Shown piece after piece: positions 8,859 to 19,585 of a stretch of DNA of 64,000 bases (the first letter of the stretch is position 1; the number at the start of each line of letters is the position of its first letter). The DNA lies in NCBI GenBank assembly GCA_029961685.1, contig JARWKL010000009.1, positions 27,522,208-27,586,207 of the forward strand, read 5' to 3'. The DNA is from Aristolochia californica. Lineage: Eukaryota; Streptophyta; Magnoliopsida; Piperales; Aristolochiaceae. The position numbers and the translations under genes are program-made. The notes below the pieces were generated by a model, which made no database searches, was not told where the DNA came from, and saw only the letters and a program-made list of their open reading frames with translations.

Positions 8859-9975
8859 ACGTGGTATCAGATAGGTCCACGCTCGGTGATTCCTCTTCTC
8901 CAGAGGACATACGTCAAGTACTTTCAGAACTTCAACAACGATCCACTCTTCAAGGTACTGAAATTTCTCACATCAATTATACATTGCATACGCTGGAATC
9001 ATCTCTCCAAACAGTCATCCGACAGCTTGCTGCACTTCAAGCACCAATGCCACCACCAGCCACCAATTTTCAACCACAACCAGTACATCACCTACAATTC
9101 ACGCCACCACCAAATCCACCCCTGCACCAACCACTGGTTCCCATGGCTACTCACGCACAAGGACCATCCACGGTTCCAAGGTAATTTAAACTTAACTTTC
9201 CTACATATGATGGCTCTAAAGATCCTTTACTGTGGTTCACAAAATGTGAACAATTCTTCTATCATCAACAAACGGTGGAAATGGACAAGGTTACTTTGGC
9301 CACCTACCACCTGCTCGATGCAGCGCTCATGTGGTTCCATCACAACCGAAATGTCCATTCCACTCAGGATTGGCTGCACTTTAAACATGCTTGCCAGTTG
9401 AGGTTTGGACCTCCAGCTAGCAGCAACCCATTGGGGGAATTGATCAACTATAAACAGACAGGCACCTTAGAAGTTTACCAAAAAACATTCCAAGAAAGGT
9501 TGGCCAGAGCCAGTGAATTTGTTTCTCCTCACCTACATGTTCAGATTTTTAATGCTGGATTGACAGAGGTGGTTAGTTTGGAAGTGGAATTACTTGGTCC
9601 GACAGATTTGGATTCAGCAATGAATTATGCCAGAGTTGTGGAACACAAACAGAGAGTTCTAAAAGAGTCTTTACACCAAAAACCATTTTGGAACAACAGA
9701 ATACATGGTACTACATTTGGTCCACGTTTTGGGTCCTCTGCCCCTAACCGAGCAAATCAGTCTATGCCACGCAAATTTTTGACTAAACAGGAAATGGAAG
9801 CTAGAAAGGCCAAAGGCCTATGTTTTAATTGTGACGAACAATTCCTTCTAGGACATACCTGTAAACGCTTATTCAGTATTGAATTGTTGGAAGAAGATTC
9901 AGAAGAGCTTCCTGAAAATGAATTTGTTGAAGAGGTACAACAAGAACTAGAGCTCTCCCTCCATGCCATGCAGGT
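8801..9975 (+). pseudogene. gag of chromovirus
   Basis: Capsid/nucleocapsid polyprotein. The ATG at 8801 lies in the 5' LTR (MKRREERRVTRSMAHEDLNN), the frame crosses the primer-binding site and continues with a Pro-rich linker (about 9040-9180). An in-frame TAA at 9182-9184 precedes the capsid (LNFPTYDGSKDP, then the gag core 9275-9650). The zinc-knuckle-like CFNCDEQFLLGHTCK is at about 9824-9868. Apart from that stop the frame is intact to the protease. The position of the start codon inside the LTR is shared with the element at 1-2516. Confidence 0.88.
8862..8873 (+). other. primer-binding site inside the gag frame
   Basis: TGGTATCAGATA resembles the complement of the initiator-Met tRNA 3' end (TGGTATCAGAGC), three bases after the LTR. 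In the gag frame these bases read V-V-S-D-R across the site. Confidence 0.8.
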
Positions 9976-10380
9976 AAAGGCCAGGTTACATCATCTCATG
10001 CTACTTGCTTTAGTTGATTCGGGCAGCACACATAATTTTATCAGTGAACCAGCCGCGCAACAATTGGGATTGGAAATTCAACAGCAAAGGGGACTCGCGG
10101 TTTCAGTGGCCAATGGGGCTAAAATTGCAAGTGTGGGGTTATGTGCAAACACCCCTTCACCATTGAGGGACATTCCTTTCAGGCAGATTTACTAGTCATT
10201 CCCTTGGCTGGTTTTGATTTGGTGCTCGGGGTCAAATGGCTTCAGTTATTAGGACCTATATTATGGGACTTTCAGGCTCAGACTATGACATTTACAACAC
10301 CACAGGGTCAAATTACATTACAAGGTATTGTGGCACAGGTCCCTAACGCACTTCACACTTTACAGCTTCAGCACAATGGT
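9976..10380 (+). pseudogene. aspartic protease of chromovirus
   Basis: ALVDSGSTHNFIS (about 10008-10046) holds the catalytic D-S-G. The C-terminal half (LLVIPLAGFDLVLGVKWL..LGPILWDF) follows in another frame; the shift is near 10140. The protease cleaves the gag-pol precursor in particles. It is broken here. Confidence 0.85.
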
Positions 10381-11846
10381 GATGGTCAGTTAGCTCCTTT
10401 ACTTACAGCATTTGCGGATTTATTTAATGACCCTACGGGTCTACCATCAGTGCGTCACTGCGATCACTGCATTCGTTTAAAGTTGGGAACTGATCCAGTA
10501 GTGGTGCGGCCTTATCGTTACCCGCATATACAGAAAGATGAAATAGAACGACAGTGCATGCATATGCTCACTCAAGGCGTGATCCAGCCCAGTCGATCTC
10601 CTTTTTCCTCACCAGTGTTACTAGTACATAAAAAGGATAAATCATGGAGGTTTTGTGTCGACTATAGGCAACTCAACTTGCAGAAAATTAAAGACAAATT
10701 ATTCATTCCAGTCGTGGACGAGTTGCTAGATGAGTTACATGGTGCTACAATTTTTACCAAATTAGATTTGAAATCGGGCTATCATCAAATAAGAGTTCAC
10801 CCGGCGGATGTGGAGAAGACTACGTTCCGCACACATCACGGTCATTTCGAGTTCCTCGTCATGCCCTTCGATCTCTGCAATGCACTCTCCACCTTTCAAG
10901 CCCTCATGAATGAGGTTTTTCATCACTTCTGCGCAACTATGTGTTAGTCTTTTTTTATGACATTCTGGTCTACAGCAAAAATTGGGAAGAACATCTCCAC
11001 CACCTCCATCAGGTATTTACCATTCTACGCTCTCATCATTTGGTTTTGAATAAATCAAAATGTTCTATGGGTACATCTGAGGTGGCATATTTGTGCCACA
11101 TCATATCAGCTGTGGGCGTGAAAGTTGACCAGAGCAAGATACAAGCAGTAACAGATTGGCCGATTCCCACCTCCATCACAGCATTAAGGGGATTTTTGGG
11201 TCTAGCGGGATATTACAGAAAATTTATCCAATCTTATAGCCAGATAGCAGCACCACTCAACAACCTTCTCAAAAAACATGCCTTCCACTGGTCTTCTTCA
11301 GCAGAACATGCCTTTCACCTGTTAAAGGAGGCCTTAGCCTTAGCGCCAGTCCTACAATTACCAGATTTTGAGGGAGACTTTGTGGTGGAATGTGATGCAT
11401 CCGGGGGAGGTATAGGGGCAGTGTTACAACAATTGGGACACCCCATTGCTTATTTCAGCCGTTAGTTGGGACAACACCACCATAAGCTAGCTGCATATGA
11501 GAGGGAATTGATTGGGTTAGCCAAGGTTGTCCAACATTGGCGACCTTATCTCTGGGGACAACCATTTCTCATTCGTACAGATCATTGCAGCTTCAAGTAT
11601 CTTCTTGAACAGCGCCTCACCACATCCCCACAGCTGCATTGGTTAACTAAACTCATGGGCTTCGATTTTACGGTTCATTATAAGCCAGGTAGTTCGAATT
11701 TGGGGGCTGATGCTTTATCACGTCGGGATAATTCAGCCACACAAGTTTATGCTATCAGTCACCCACGTTCACTGGTATTAGATTCTATTCGTGAGGAAGT
11801 ACATCAATATCCGGATCTCATGTCATTATATCAGGATATTCAATAG
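10381..11846 (+). pseudogene. reverse transcriptase and RNase H of chromovirus
   Basis: RT blocks: [75 protein letters not shown] single-base loss near 10930 changes frame. The catalytic box reads V-F-F-Y-D-I-L where F-F-D-D is expected, so one catalytic aspartate is lost. RNase H follows (VVECDASGGGIGAVL near 11385; an in-frame TAG at 11463; YERELIGLAKVVQHWRPYL; FLIRTDHCSFKYLLEQR). A TAG at 11844 ends the block. Confidence 0.9.
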
Positions 11847-13120
11847 GGGACAACAGCTCCTCATTGGACGATTCAGGATCGTCTCATACTCTACAAAAAT
11901 AGGATCTTTATGCATCAGACATCCCCACTTCTTCACACCATCCTGTCTTCTATCCATGATAGCACACATGAGGGTCGACAGAAAACATATTTTTGAATCA
12001 GTCGGGACTTTTACTGGAAGGGCATGAAGAGCACAATTGCTGATTATGTAGTTGCTTGTCAGATTTGTCAACGAAACAAGGCCGAATCTTTAAGTCTAGC
12101 CGGCCTACTGCAACCTCTGCAACTACCATCTCAAATCTGGTCCGACATTTCCATGGACTTCATTGCTGGCCTTCCCGTTTCATCAGGTAAATCTGTGATA
12201 TTAGTCGTCGTTGATCGGTTTTCAAAATATGGTCACTTCATTGCTTTGGCACATCCATATACTGCTGCTCAGGTCGCTCAATTATTTATGGACAACATCC
12301 GATTACACGGAATTCCCTCATCCATTATCAGTGACAGGGATGCCATTTTTACCAGTATCTTTTGGAAGGAATTATTCAAAATACAGGGCACCCAATTGGC
12401 ATTTTTGTCTGCATATCATCCACAAACGGACGGACAAATAGAGGTCGTCAATCGCATGATTGAAATGTATCTTCGTTGTTTTGTGGGGATGCACTTAGAC
12501 GGTGGGTGAAATGGCTTTCATGGGTAGAATTCTGCTATAACACATCTTACCACACAGCACTGGGAACTACACCTTTCAGGGTAGTTTATGGCAGAGATCC
12601 ACCTCGTCTGTTACCATATGAACCCGGGGCATCCAAAGTCGTCACTTTGGACCAAGCGTTAGCTGAAAGTGACGCTATGCTCACTGAGGTAGACACACTA
12701 TGAAATGCTATTATGATAAGAAGTACGGGGAAGTATCTTATTTTCCTGGAGACTATGTGTGGTTAAAGCTTCAACACTACCGCCAGCTGTCTCTAACTGC
12801 ATCCAAGCGCCATAAGCTATCTCCAAAATATTATGGTCCATTTCAAGTGTTGGACAAAATTGGGCCCGTGGCATACCGCTTACAGTTACCACCGGAATCA
12901 AAGATCCATAATGTATTTCATGTCTCCCAATTGAAGCCCTTCCAGGGTGACTCGCCCCTACTGCACACTCTACTGCCGCCACTACATGAGGGCAGAGTCC
13001 TTTCTATTCCAATTCAGGTGGTAAAAGCACGCCACATTCAAGGTGATTGGGAAATTCTCGTCTAGTGGGCAGATGTCGACCCCAGTGACACCACATGGGA
13101 GCCGTTATCAGCATTTTGAC
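11847..13120 (+). pseudogene. integrase with C-terminal chromodomain
   Basis: The N-terminal zinc region is frame-shifted (CQICQRNKA near 12058). The catalytic core is at 12120-12500: SDISMDFIAGLP, VVVDRFSKYGHF, SDRDAIFTS, SAYHPQTDGQIEVVNR, covering D, D and E of the DDE triad. Single-base frameshifts fall near 12485 and 12700. The C-terminal part [27 protein letters not shown] and [10 protein letters not shown] (12738-12944) leads to a chromodomain (I-Q-V-V-K-A-R-H, then W-A-D-V-D-P-S-D-T-T-W-E-P-L), with a TAG at 13063-13065. The chromodomain normally targets integration to marked heterochromatin. Confidence 0.9.
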
Positions 13121-13158
13121 TCTTATATCCTTCCTTCGAGCTTGAGGACAAGCTCTTT

Positions 13159-13175
13159 CTCCAGGAGGGGACTGA
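13159..13175 (+). other. polypurine tract next to the 3' LTR
   Basis: CTCCAGGAGGGGACTGA immediately precedes the 3' LTR start TGTTATGG and follows the conserved pol tail encoded by GAGCTTGAGGACAAGCTC. Confidence 0.75.
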
Positions 13176-13588
13176 TGTTATGGACTCTATAGCATCACGA
13201 GTTACCAACAGGCGTAGGAATTAATGAATGTGTTTTTCAATTTCCATGTAATTGTTTTTGGTTTGGTTTTTTCTTTGGTTTGGGTTGGTTTAGCATTTAT
13301 TGGTTTGAACCATTGACCCAAGGAGTCTTTAGTGTTTTGGATGTCCTCAACCCTATTTAAGGGGACGACTAGGGTAATGAGAGATATGAATTGAGCAGAG
13401 TAAATTAGATAAACAGGTCAAGAGCTCCTTCAAGCTTTCTCCCATTTTTCCCCAATTCTTTTTCGAAATTCTCCTTTCTGAAACTCAATCTCCATCATTC
13501 CATCATTACATCTCAACGTCAAGCAAGGTAATGGAAGGAAGAGAAGAGAAGAGGGTGACAAGATCCATGGCTTGTGAGGATCTTAACA
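13176..13588 (+). repeat. 3' LTR of chromovirus
   Basis: 413 bp, co-linear with 8446-8858 and about 95% identical by eye. It is followed by target duplication AAGTA. Its gag-start region keeps the frame (ATGGAAGGAAGAGAAGAG..) but no primer-binding site follows. Confidence 0.93.
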
Positions 13589-13593
13589 AAGTA

Positions 13594-14384
13594 GACTTAA
13601 ATAAATTTCATCCAAGTATAACATATTTTCATAAAATATAATTATCAGAAGATAAATAATCTGATAGGTTTCGGTCTCTGTCATCTGGCCGAACTAAGTT
13701 CTGTTTCTCCTATTTTTCCAGAACGACCATTGACTCTTCCAAGATCAATATCTCCTTATAAAAAATCATACCGAGGATTGGTTGAATAGGTAAGAAAATA
13801 GACTTACATAGTTTTCTGCTGATATATAATTCTCCATATAAAGTCTCTTTCTTGATAGCATAAAATACCTCGGAATTTGAGGCTTTCTGCTGTAGCTCGA
13901 ACTCTTCTATAATCTGACATTTGCTGCTTCAAATATCATTTTTTCTTTGTAGATAACTCAGATAAAAAATTGGTTGAATAGGTAAAAGAATAAACTTATA
14001 GATATTTTATTTTATATATATTTATCCATATAAAGTCTAGTTTTTGATAGCAAAAAATACCTCGGAATCTAAAGATTGTTGTTGTTGATCGAACCTTTTT
14101 GTAATATGACCTTCACCCATTCAAATATCAATATCTCTATGTAGATAACTCCGATCGGAACAAATCATTCGTCTTTTGGAAGTAAACTCAAATATATTTC
14201 CGAAAATATATAAATTGTAATATGAAAAACTACATATAAAGGTGAAAATTGCAACAAAAACTACAGGTGTAGGGACTGAAAAAAATAACTACGAACCTAG
14301 AACTAGGGTTTAGGGTTTAGAGAACATGATCACATTACCTCCGTGAGTTGACCAAGTCAACTCACAGAACCTACTCTGATTCCA
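13594..14384 (-). mobile_element. non-coding leader of minus-strand LTR element (right half)
   Basis: Continuation of 7905-8445 past the chromovirus. On the minus strand a degenerate primer-binding site (TGGAATCAGAGTAGG) starts at 14384, next to the LTR, and a long AT-rich leader follows leftward. The leader contains two or three diverged modules of about 190 bp: TTGGTTGAATAGGTAA, CCATATAAAGTCT and ACCTCGGAAT recur near 13780-13870 and 13965-14060. Homologous leaders lie at 23935-24480, 30990-31720, 55640-56430 and 62760-63700. No protein is encoded. Confidence 0.75.
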
Positions 14385-14762
14385 TGTTGAATTAATGGAA
14401 AAGTAAAATACTTCATTGACATCAATAACTTTTTGTAATCAGAGTACATGAACCTCTATTTATAATAGAGGAAGGTAGTAAATCCTAACATAATTAGTAA
14501 CTCAATATTGACAAAAGACAAATATAACTTAAACTAAAACTCTTCTTGGTCATGACCCTAAGATAAAGATACTTTTGTGAGTCCTTCTTGATCTTCCAAC
14601 TGATGTGATAAGGATGCTAGCTCTTGGTAATCATTGTGGATCCTACTTCTTATGGGCTTGAGCCCATCTTGTGGGCCTTCCTTGGTCATGTGGCCCATAT
14701 TATAATAATCTTACATATGTGGGCCTTCCTTGGTCGTTTGGGTTTGATCTTATCTTCCAACA
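14385..14762 (-). repeat. 5' LTR (type E) of the non-coding element
   Basis: On the minus strand it runs from TGTTGGAAGATAAGATC (14762) to ..TTAATTCAACA (14385), 378 bp. It is homologous to the + strand LTR 62322-62759, sharing ACGACCAAGGAAGGCCCA and AAGCCCATAAGAAGTAGGA. It abuts a Copia gag at 14763, so the element inserted in, or was joined to, that Copia. Confidence 0.88.
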
Positions 14763-15180
14763 CTTTGGTAATCGGTTGGCTGATAAATAGCATGGAAGCA
14801 CATGTCTCTAGTAATGTTATTCATCTTGACACTGCTAAACATATTTGGCAGACATGTACTAAACTATATTCAAGCCCTGATACACTGCATAGACCCTATA
14901 GTGCTGGTAGAACAGATGATATTAAATGCATTCATTGTAAATTTTGGGGCCACACTATAGACTAGTGCCGTTATAGGGCATGCACTTACAATGGTAGATA
15001 TGACCACTATAAAGAAATATGCTATAAGGCTAATGACAAGTCAAAATCAACAAGAGCTAATCAAGCCCTCATTAGTGATGCACAAGCAGACCATCCCCCA
15101 GCTGCACAGAAAATTATTACTGATGAAGAGTATGAATTATTTCAGAAAATAAAGATCATGCTAGGGTCTTCTCCTATCCC
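14763..15180 (+). pseudogene. Copia gag fragment
   Basis: The capsid end is recognisable (VIGWLINSMEAHVSSNVIHL, TAKHIWQTC). A CCHC knuckle follows (CIHCKFWGHTID, a TAG, then C). A second Cys-rich stretch (CTYNGRYDHYKEICYK) follows at about 14980-15030. The N-terminal half is absent. Confidence 0.8.
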
Positions 15181-16770
15181 CTCTGCCACTACTGCTGCCA
15201 CTATTGCTTCAGGTATGCTATCTGCCTCCTCTTCATCCTAGATAATTGATTCAGGAGCCTCCGAGCATCTTACAGGTAACAAAACTTTATTAGATTCTTT
15301 ATCTCCGAGCCTTTCACACAAGTTTGTTACCATAGTTGACGGTTCTCAAACCAAAGTCCAAGGAAAGGTTCCACTTCTATCACCCCATCGCTTCCGCTCA
15401 ATGATATTCTTTTGTTCCTTCCTTTCCTTTAAACTTGCTCTCTGTGAGTCAGCTTACAAAATATTTTAATTGCTCGGTTACCTTCACACCTACTTCATGT
15501 GTTTTTCAGGATCTTAAAACGAAGCAGGTGATTGGTGGAGACCATGAACAAGGGGGGTTATACTACTTGGACGTACCAAAGGTCAATATAGTGTCTACTA
15601 CTGAGAATGAGACATGATTATGGCACAATTGGTTGGGACATCCTTCCATACAATCTCTTCATCATATGTTTCCATCTCTTAAGATAAGTCAAAATTCAGT
15701 TGTGAGGTAAGTCAGTTAAGTAAACATCAAAGGAGTACGTACTCTCCTCGTCCAGAAGTCAAAAGTAACATTCATTTTTCATTGATTCATACTGATGTTT
15801 GGAGGCCTTTGAGTGTCTCTAATATTTCTCAAGCCAAATATTTTATCACTTTTATTGATGATTTCACTCGCACAACTTGGTTGTTTATTTTTAAGAAGAG
15901 TTCTAAGAAACCATCTATTTTTAAATCTTTTTATGCGATGGTACTCGCACAATTTGGTCAAAAGATAAAAATCCTCCGGTCTGATAATGCCAAAGAGTAT
16001 ATTTCAAAAGATCTTGACTCCTTTTTTTAAGAGAATGACATTATCCATCAGACATCATGTGCCTACACTCCCCAACAAAATGGTGTAGCCGAACGGAAAA
16101 ATCTTCATATTCTTGAGGTAGCTCGAGGTCTATTATATGCCATGAAAGTTTCTTATTTTTATTGGCCCCATGTTGTCCTTACAACGTGTTTCTTATAAAT
16201 CGTCTACCATGTACTGTTCTTGGGAATAAATCCCCCTACTCTAAACTTTTACCACATGATGATCTGTTTGCATTATCATTGAAAGTCTTTAGTTATCAAT
16301 GTTTTGTTCATAATACTTTACCTAAACACAACAAACTTTACCCTAAATCTATAAAGTGTATCTTTTTGGGATACTCTCGGACACAAAAGGGTTATGTTTA
16401 TTGTAGTCCCTCTTTGTAACGTTTATGTGTGTCCAGGGATGTCACATTCTTTGAATATTCATCATATTATTCTGACAACGCTCCACCTGGTATGTCATCA
16501 GTACCAAATTCTCCTAGACAGGTTGTGCCTCGTGATACAGAGGTTGATCAGCCCCCAGAGACAATGGCTGATACCACACCTTCCGAGTTGTCGGATCCAC
16601 CAGAGGTAAATCCTTCCTCACCAGTTGTTTTTGGTCCTCAATTTGATACTCGCCCTATTCCTATCAGAAAAGAACCTCGTTCATGCACTCATCCTTCTAC
16701 TTCTCATCCTATCTCCAATTTTGTGTCTCATCATCGCCTCTCACCTTTATGTTGTTAGTTTCTTTCTTCT
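15181..16770 (+). pseudogene. Copia protease and integrase
   Basis: The protease triad is in IIDSGASEHLTGN (about 15241-15280). A GAG-pre-integrase segment follows (MLSVSQLTKYFNCSVTF; LWHNWLGHPS near 15620). Integrase core: HTDVWRPLSVSNISQAKYF (15785), FIDDFTRTTWLF, LRSDNAKEYIS (15970-16010), and ..HQTSC.YTPQQNGVAERKN split over frames near 16045-16110. The C-terminal part (NRLPCTVLGNKSPYSKL; CIFLGYSRTQKGYVYC) is at 16200-16410. Several stops separate the blocks. Confidence 0.85.
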
Positions 16771-18240
16771 ATTTCCTCCATATCTGTTCCACAGTCATAT
16801 CAGGAGGCTCTACAACATCCAGGGTGGATGGCAGCAATGGATGAAGAAATAAAGGCACTCAATGAGAATCATACATGGTCACTGGTTCCTCTACCTACAG
16901 ACAAAAAATCTGTTGGTTGCAAGTGGGTTTATACAATTAAACATAATCCAGATGGGACTATTGCACGACTGAAAGCTTGACTGGTTGCTAAAGGATACAC
17001 TCAGTGCTATGGCATTGATTATGATGAGACATTCTCTCCAGTGGAAAAAATGACCTCGGTACGTATATTATTATCCTTGGCAGCTAATTCATCATGGCCA
17101 ATATATCAACTGGATGTCAAAAATGCCTTTCTCAATTGCGATATAAAAGAAGAAATTTATATGCAACAACCACCTGGATATGTGGTTGAGGGGGAGTCTG
17201 TATGTCGCCTTAAAAAATCTCTATATGGGCTAAAGCAATCCCCACGTGCATGGTTTGAAAATTTTAGTCAAGCCATCATACGGGCAGGTTTTTACAGATG
17301 CTCTACAGACCACTCAGTATTTATTGACAACACAACAAGAGGTAAGGTGATTCTATCTATTTATGTTGATGATATCATTTTAACTGGAAATGACTCTGAG
17401 GCATTCAAAAAATAAAAGAAAAAATATGTGCTGAATTCAAGACAAAGGATCTTGGATTACTGAAATACTTTTTGGGGATTGAGTTCTTACAATCTAGAAA
17501 TGGGATTATTCTATCCCCAAATAAAATATGCCCTTGATCTACTAGAAGAAATAGGTATGTTGAGATGCAAACCGGTAGACACTCCTATGGATGCAAATAC
17601 AAAGTTATGTGGAGGCACTGGAGAAGACGTGGATATTGGAAAATATCAAAGGTTAGTAGGGCGTCTTATTTACCTATGTGTAACGAGGCCAGATATTTCA
17701 TATGCAGTAAGTGTGGTAAGTTAGTATATGCACAAGCCACAACTTAGTCATTGGCAAGCACTTGAGAGGATACTACGTTATCTGAAACGGGCTCCTGGAA
17801 GGGGGCTCCTCTATAAAAAACATGTAGACTTCAATTGAGGGATTCGCAGATGCAGATTGGGCTAGATCCCCAGATGATAGAAAATCTACTTTTGGGTTTT
17901 GCACGATGGTTTGAGGAAATCTAGTTACATGGAAAAGCAAAAAATAGAATGTGGTAGCACGGTCCAGTGCAGAAGCAAAATACAGAGCCATGGCACACAC
18001 CGTAAGTGAACTTTTATGGATAAGGTCCCTTCTCACTGAATTGGGATTTTATAAAGAAGATCCAATGAATCTATATTGTGACAACCAAGCAGTAATACAT
18101 ATTGCATCAAATCCAATCTTCCATGAGAGGACAAAACACATTGAAGTTGATTGCTTATACGAGAAAAATTCCAAGCTGGTCTCTTATCCCTGAAGCACAT
18201 CTTCTCACAAAATCAAGTTGCAGACATCCTCACCAAAACA
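16771..18240 (+). pseudogene. Copia reverse transcriptase and RNase H
   Basis: The RT is well preserved: GWMAAMDEEIKALNENHTW, CKWVYTIKHNPDGTI, VAKGYTQCYGIDYDETFSPV, YQLDVKNAFLN, CRLKKSLYGLKQSPRAWF, and the catalytic Y-V-D-D in LSIYVDDIILTG (about 17355-17390). Frame changes occur near 17412 and 17490. RNase H: GFADADWA (about 17840), VVARSSAEAKYRAMAHT, LYCDNQAVIHIASNP, FHERTKHIEVDC (17951-18160), then Q-V-A-D-I-L-T-K near 18218. Not translatable as one protein. Confidence 0.9.
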
Positions 18241-18319
18241 GTCACTCACAAGATCATGTCTACCATATACAACAAGTTGGGTGTTTATGACGTCTTCTCA
18301 CCCCCAGCTTGAGGGGGAG

Positions 18320-18973
18320 TGTTACAATGTGGGGCCCACCATGGTGCTCGAGTTGGTGGGACCCACCATGATGACGTAGGTCATCAAGAAGAATCCTAGA
18401 GGACTTGAGACACCAAGAAGAGTCCTCTCCCAAAGCAAGCTCAAGTAAAGGAATCAAGAAGCACAAGATGAGTTGATTTAGAAGACTTGAAGATCAAGTG
18501 GGGCCCACAAGATCTCACGAGCTGGCACAATTATCAAGGTGCACAGGAGAATCATGAGGGGCCCACTAGGATAAGGTCACTAGCTGGCTTATCCCTTATA
18601 TTCACGTGGATACTAAAGAGCTCCTAGTTCTACTCCAATTAGTCTTCTAGGAGTTCTAGTTTGAATAGACTTACTTATATTGAGACTTACTTATATTGAA
18701 AAGTTAGAGTTAGAATGTAATTAGGATTGAATGACAACTTGTATGAGGACTCTACCTCCTCTCCTATAAATAGAGAGGTTGTAATTCGGAATGAAACAAA
18801 CAACACATTCAATCCTGAGTTTGTTCTCTCTCTCTCCCTCTCCTTGCTTGGCGTAGCTCATCCTTTCCCTTTTAATTTTTCTGCTCTACCTGAGAGCTTT
18901 TCTCCCCTTTTATCTCTTGTTCTTTCTTCTTTCTTTTGCTCGTGATTATGGAAAAGGGGTCCTAAATTCAACA
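18320..18973 (+). repeat. 3' LTR of Copia element
   Basis: TGTTACAATGTGGGGCCCAC at the left, ..CCTAAATTCAACA at the right. The first ~370 bp match the minus-strand LTR 2885-2517. 'CTCCTATAAATAGAG' at 18763-18777 is a TATA-type promoter candidate. The sequence to its right (18974) is the integrase of another Copia, so no matching target duplication could be read. Confidence 0.85.
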
Positions 18974-19155
18974 TGTATCTTCTTATGATACTCTCACATG
19001 CAGAAGGGTTATGTTTCCTACAAACCATCTTTCCAAAGGTTACTTGTGTCTAGGGATGTAACCTTTTTCGAAGATTCTTCATACTACTCAAAAACTGCCC
19101 CTCCAGGTCTCTCCTCTGTACACACCTCTCCTTGCTTGGTTGTGTTCCGTGTTGC

Positions 19156-19538
19156 TGTTAAGCACGTAGCCAATACTACCCAAAAAACCGGCCTGGTGAG
19201 TAGCGCAAAGCCAAGTACTTGACCCAGGACCATAACATCACATTGGCCTGGTGAGTAGCGCAAAACCAAGTACTTAAGTACTTGACCCAGGACCATAACA
19301 TCACATCCCACCTTCACGAGCCGACGTCCACAGCGGCCCACTCTAGTGACTGGCCCACACGCACACAGCTACCAAGTTTGGCTCTAGGTCACCCCTCCAT
19401 AGTTTGCTCACGACAGGATTCGATCTCGTGATGTGGGAACTCGCTCTGCTACCAAATGTTAAGCACCTAGCCAATACTACCCAAAAGACCGGCTTGGTAA
19501 GTAGCGGAAAGCCAAGTACTTGACCCTAGACCATAAAA
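19156..19538 (-). mobile_element. TRIM (miniature LTR retrotransposon), 383 bp
   Basis: Two 82-bp terminal direct repeats (19156-19237 and 19457-19538; TGTTAAGCAC(G/C)TAGCCAATA at their left, GACCATAA(C/A)A at their right). On the minus strand a primer-binding-like TGGTAGCAGAGCGAG starts two bases inside the right-hand repeat. The internal part is only about 220 bp and non-coding, with one extra partial copy of the repeat end (19244-19300, TTGGCCTGGTGAGTAGCGCA). Size, LTRs and primer site define a TRIM. Confidence 0.8.
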
Positions 19539-19585
19539 GTGGGCTTCTTGTCTTGAGCTTGTGGGCTTGAGCCCATCTTCCAACA
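19539..19585 (-). repeat. type E LTR remnant
   Basis: On the minus strand TGTTGGAAGATGGGCTCAAG.. resembles the start of the LTRs at 14762 and 62322. It lies between the TRIM and the resumed Copia RT. Confidence 0.55.

Larger units (their letters stand above)
8446..13588 (+). mobile_element. near-complete Ty3/gypsy chromovirus (Reina-like), 5143 bp
   Basis: Two 413-bp LTRs (8446-8858, 13176-13588), 5-bp target duplication AAGTA (8441-8445 and 13589-13593), primer-binding site at 8862, polypurine tract before 13176, and gag-protease-RT-RNase H-integrase-chromodomain in that order. The chromodomain after integrase plus short LTRs and small size indicate a Reina-type chromovirus. The LTRs differ by roughly 20 of 413 positions by eye, so insertion is not very recent. 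At least four stops and several frameshifts make it non-autonomous. It landed inside a minus-strand non-coding element whose halves flank it. Confidence 0.93.
14763..18973 (+). mobile_element. Ty1/Copia element, 5' truncated, with 3' LTR
   Basis: Partial gag, protease, integrase, RT and RNase H in Copia order (integrase before RT), then polypurine tract CAGCTTGAGGGGGAG and a 654-bp LTR (18320-18973). The 5' LTR and gag start are missing where the type E LTR abuts. Multiple stops are present, including a TAG just before the protease triad (about 15239) and a TGA at 16978-16980 where an Arg is expected. Confidence 0.9.

Noticed and set aside
16394..16852. Overlapping frames rich in Leu, Ser and His
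   Set aside because: Shadows and low-complexity parts of the Copia integrase C-terminus and linker to RT.
19410..19460. tRNA- or SINE-like box (GGATTCGATCTCGTG..GCTCTGCTACCA)
   Set aside because: No cloverleaf can be drawn; flanking 82-bp direct repeats show it is the primer-site region of a TRIM.
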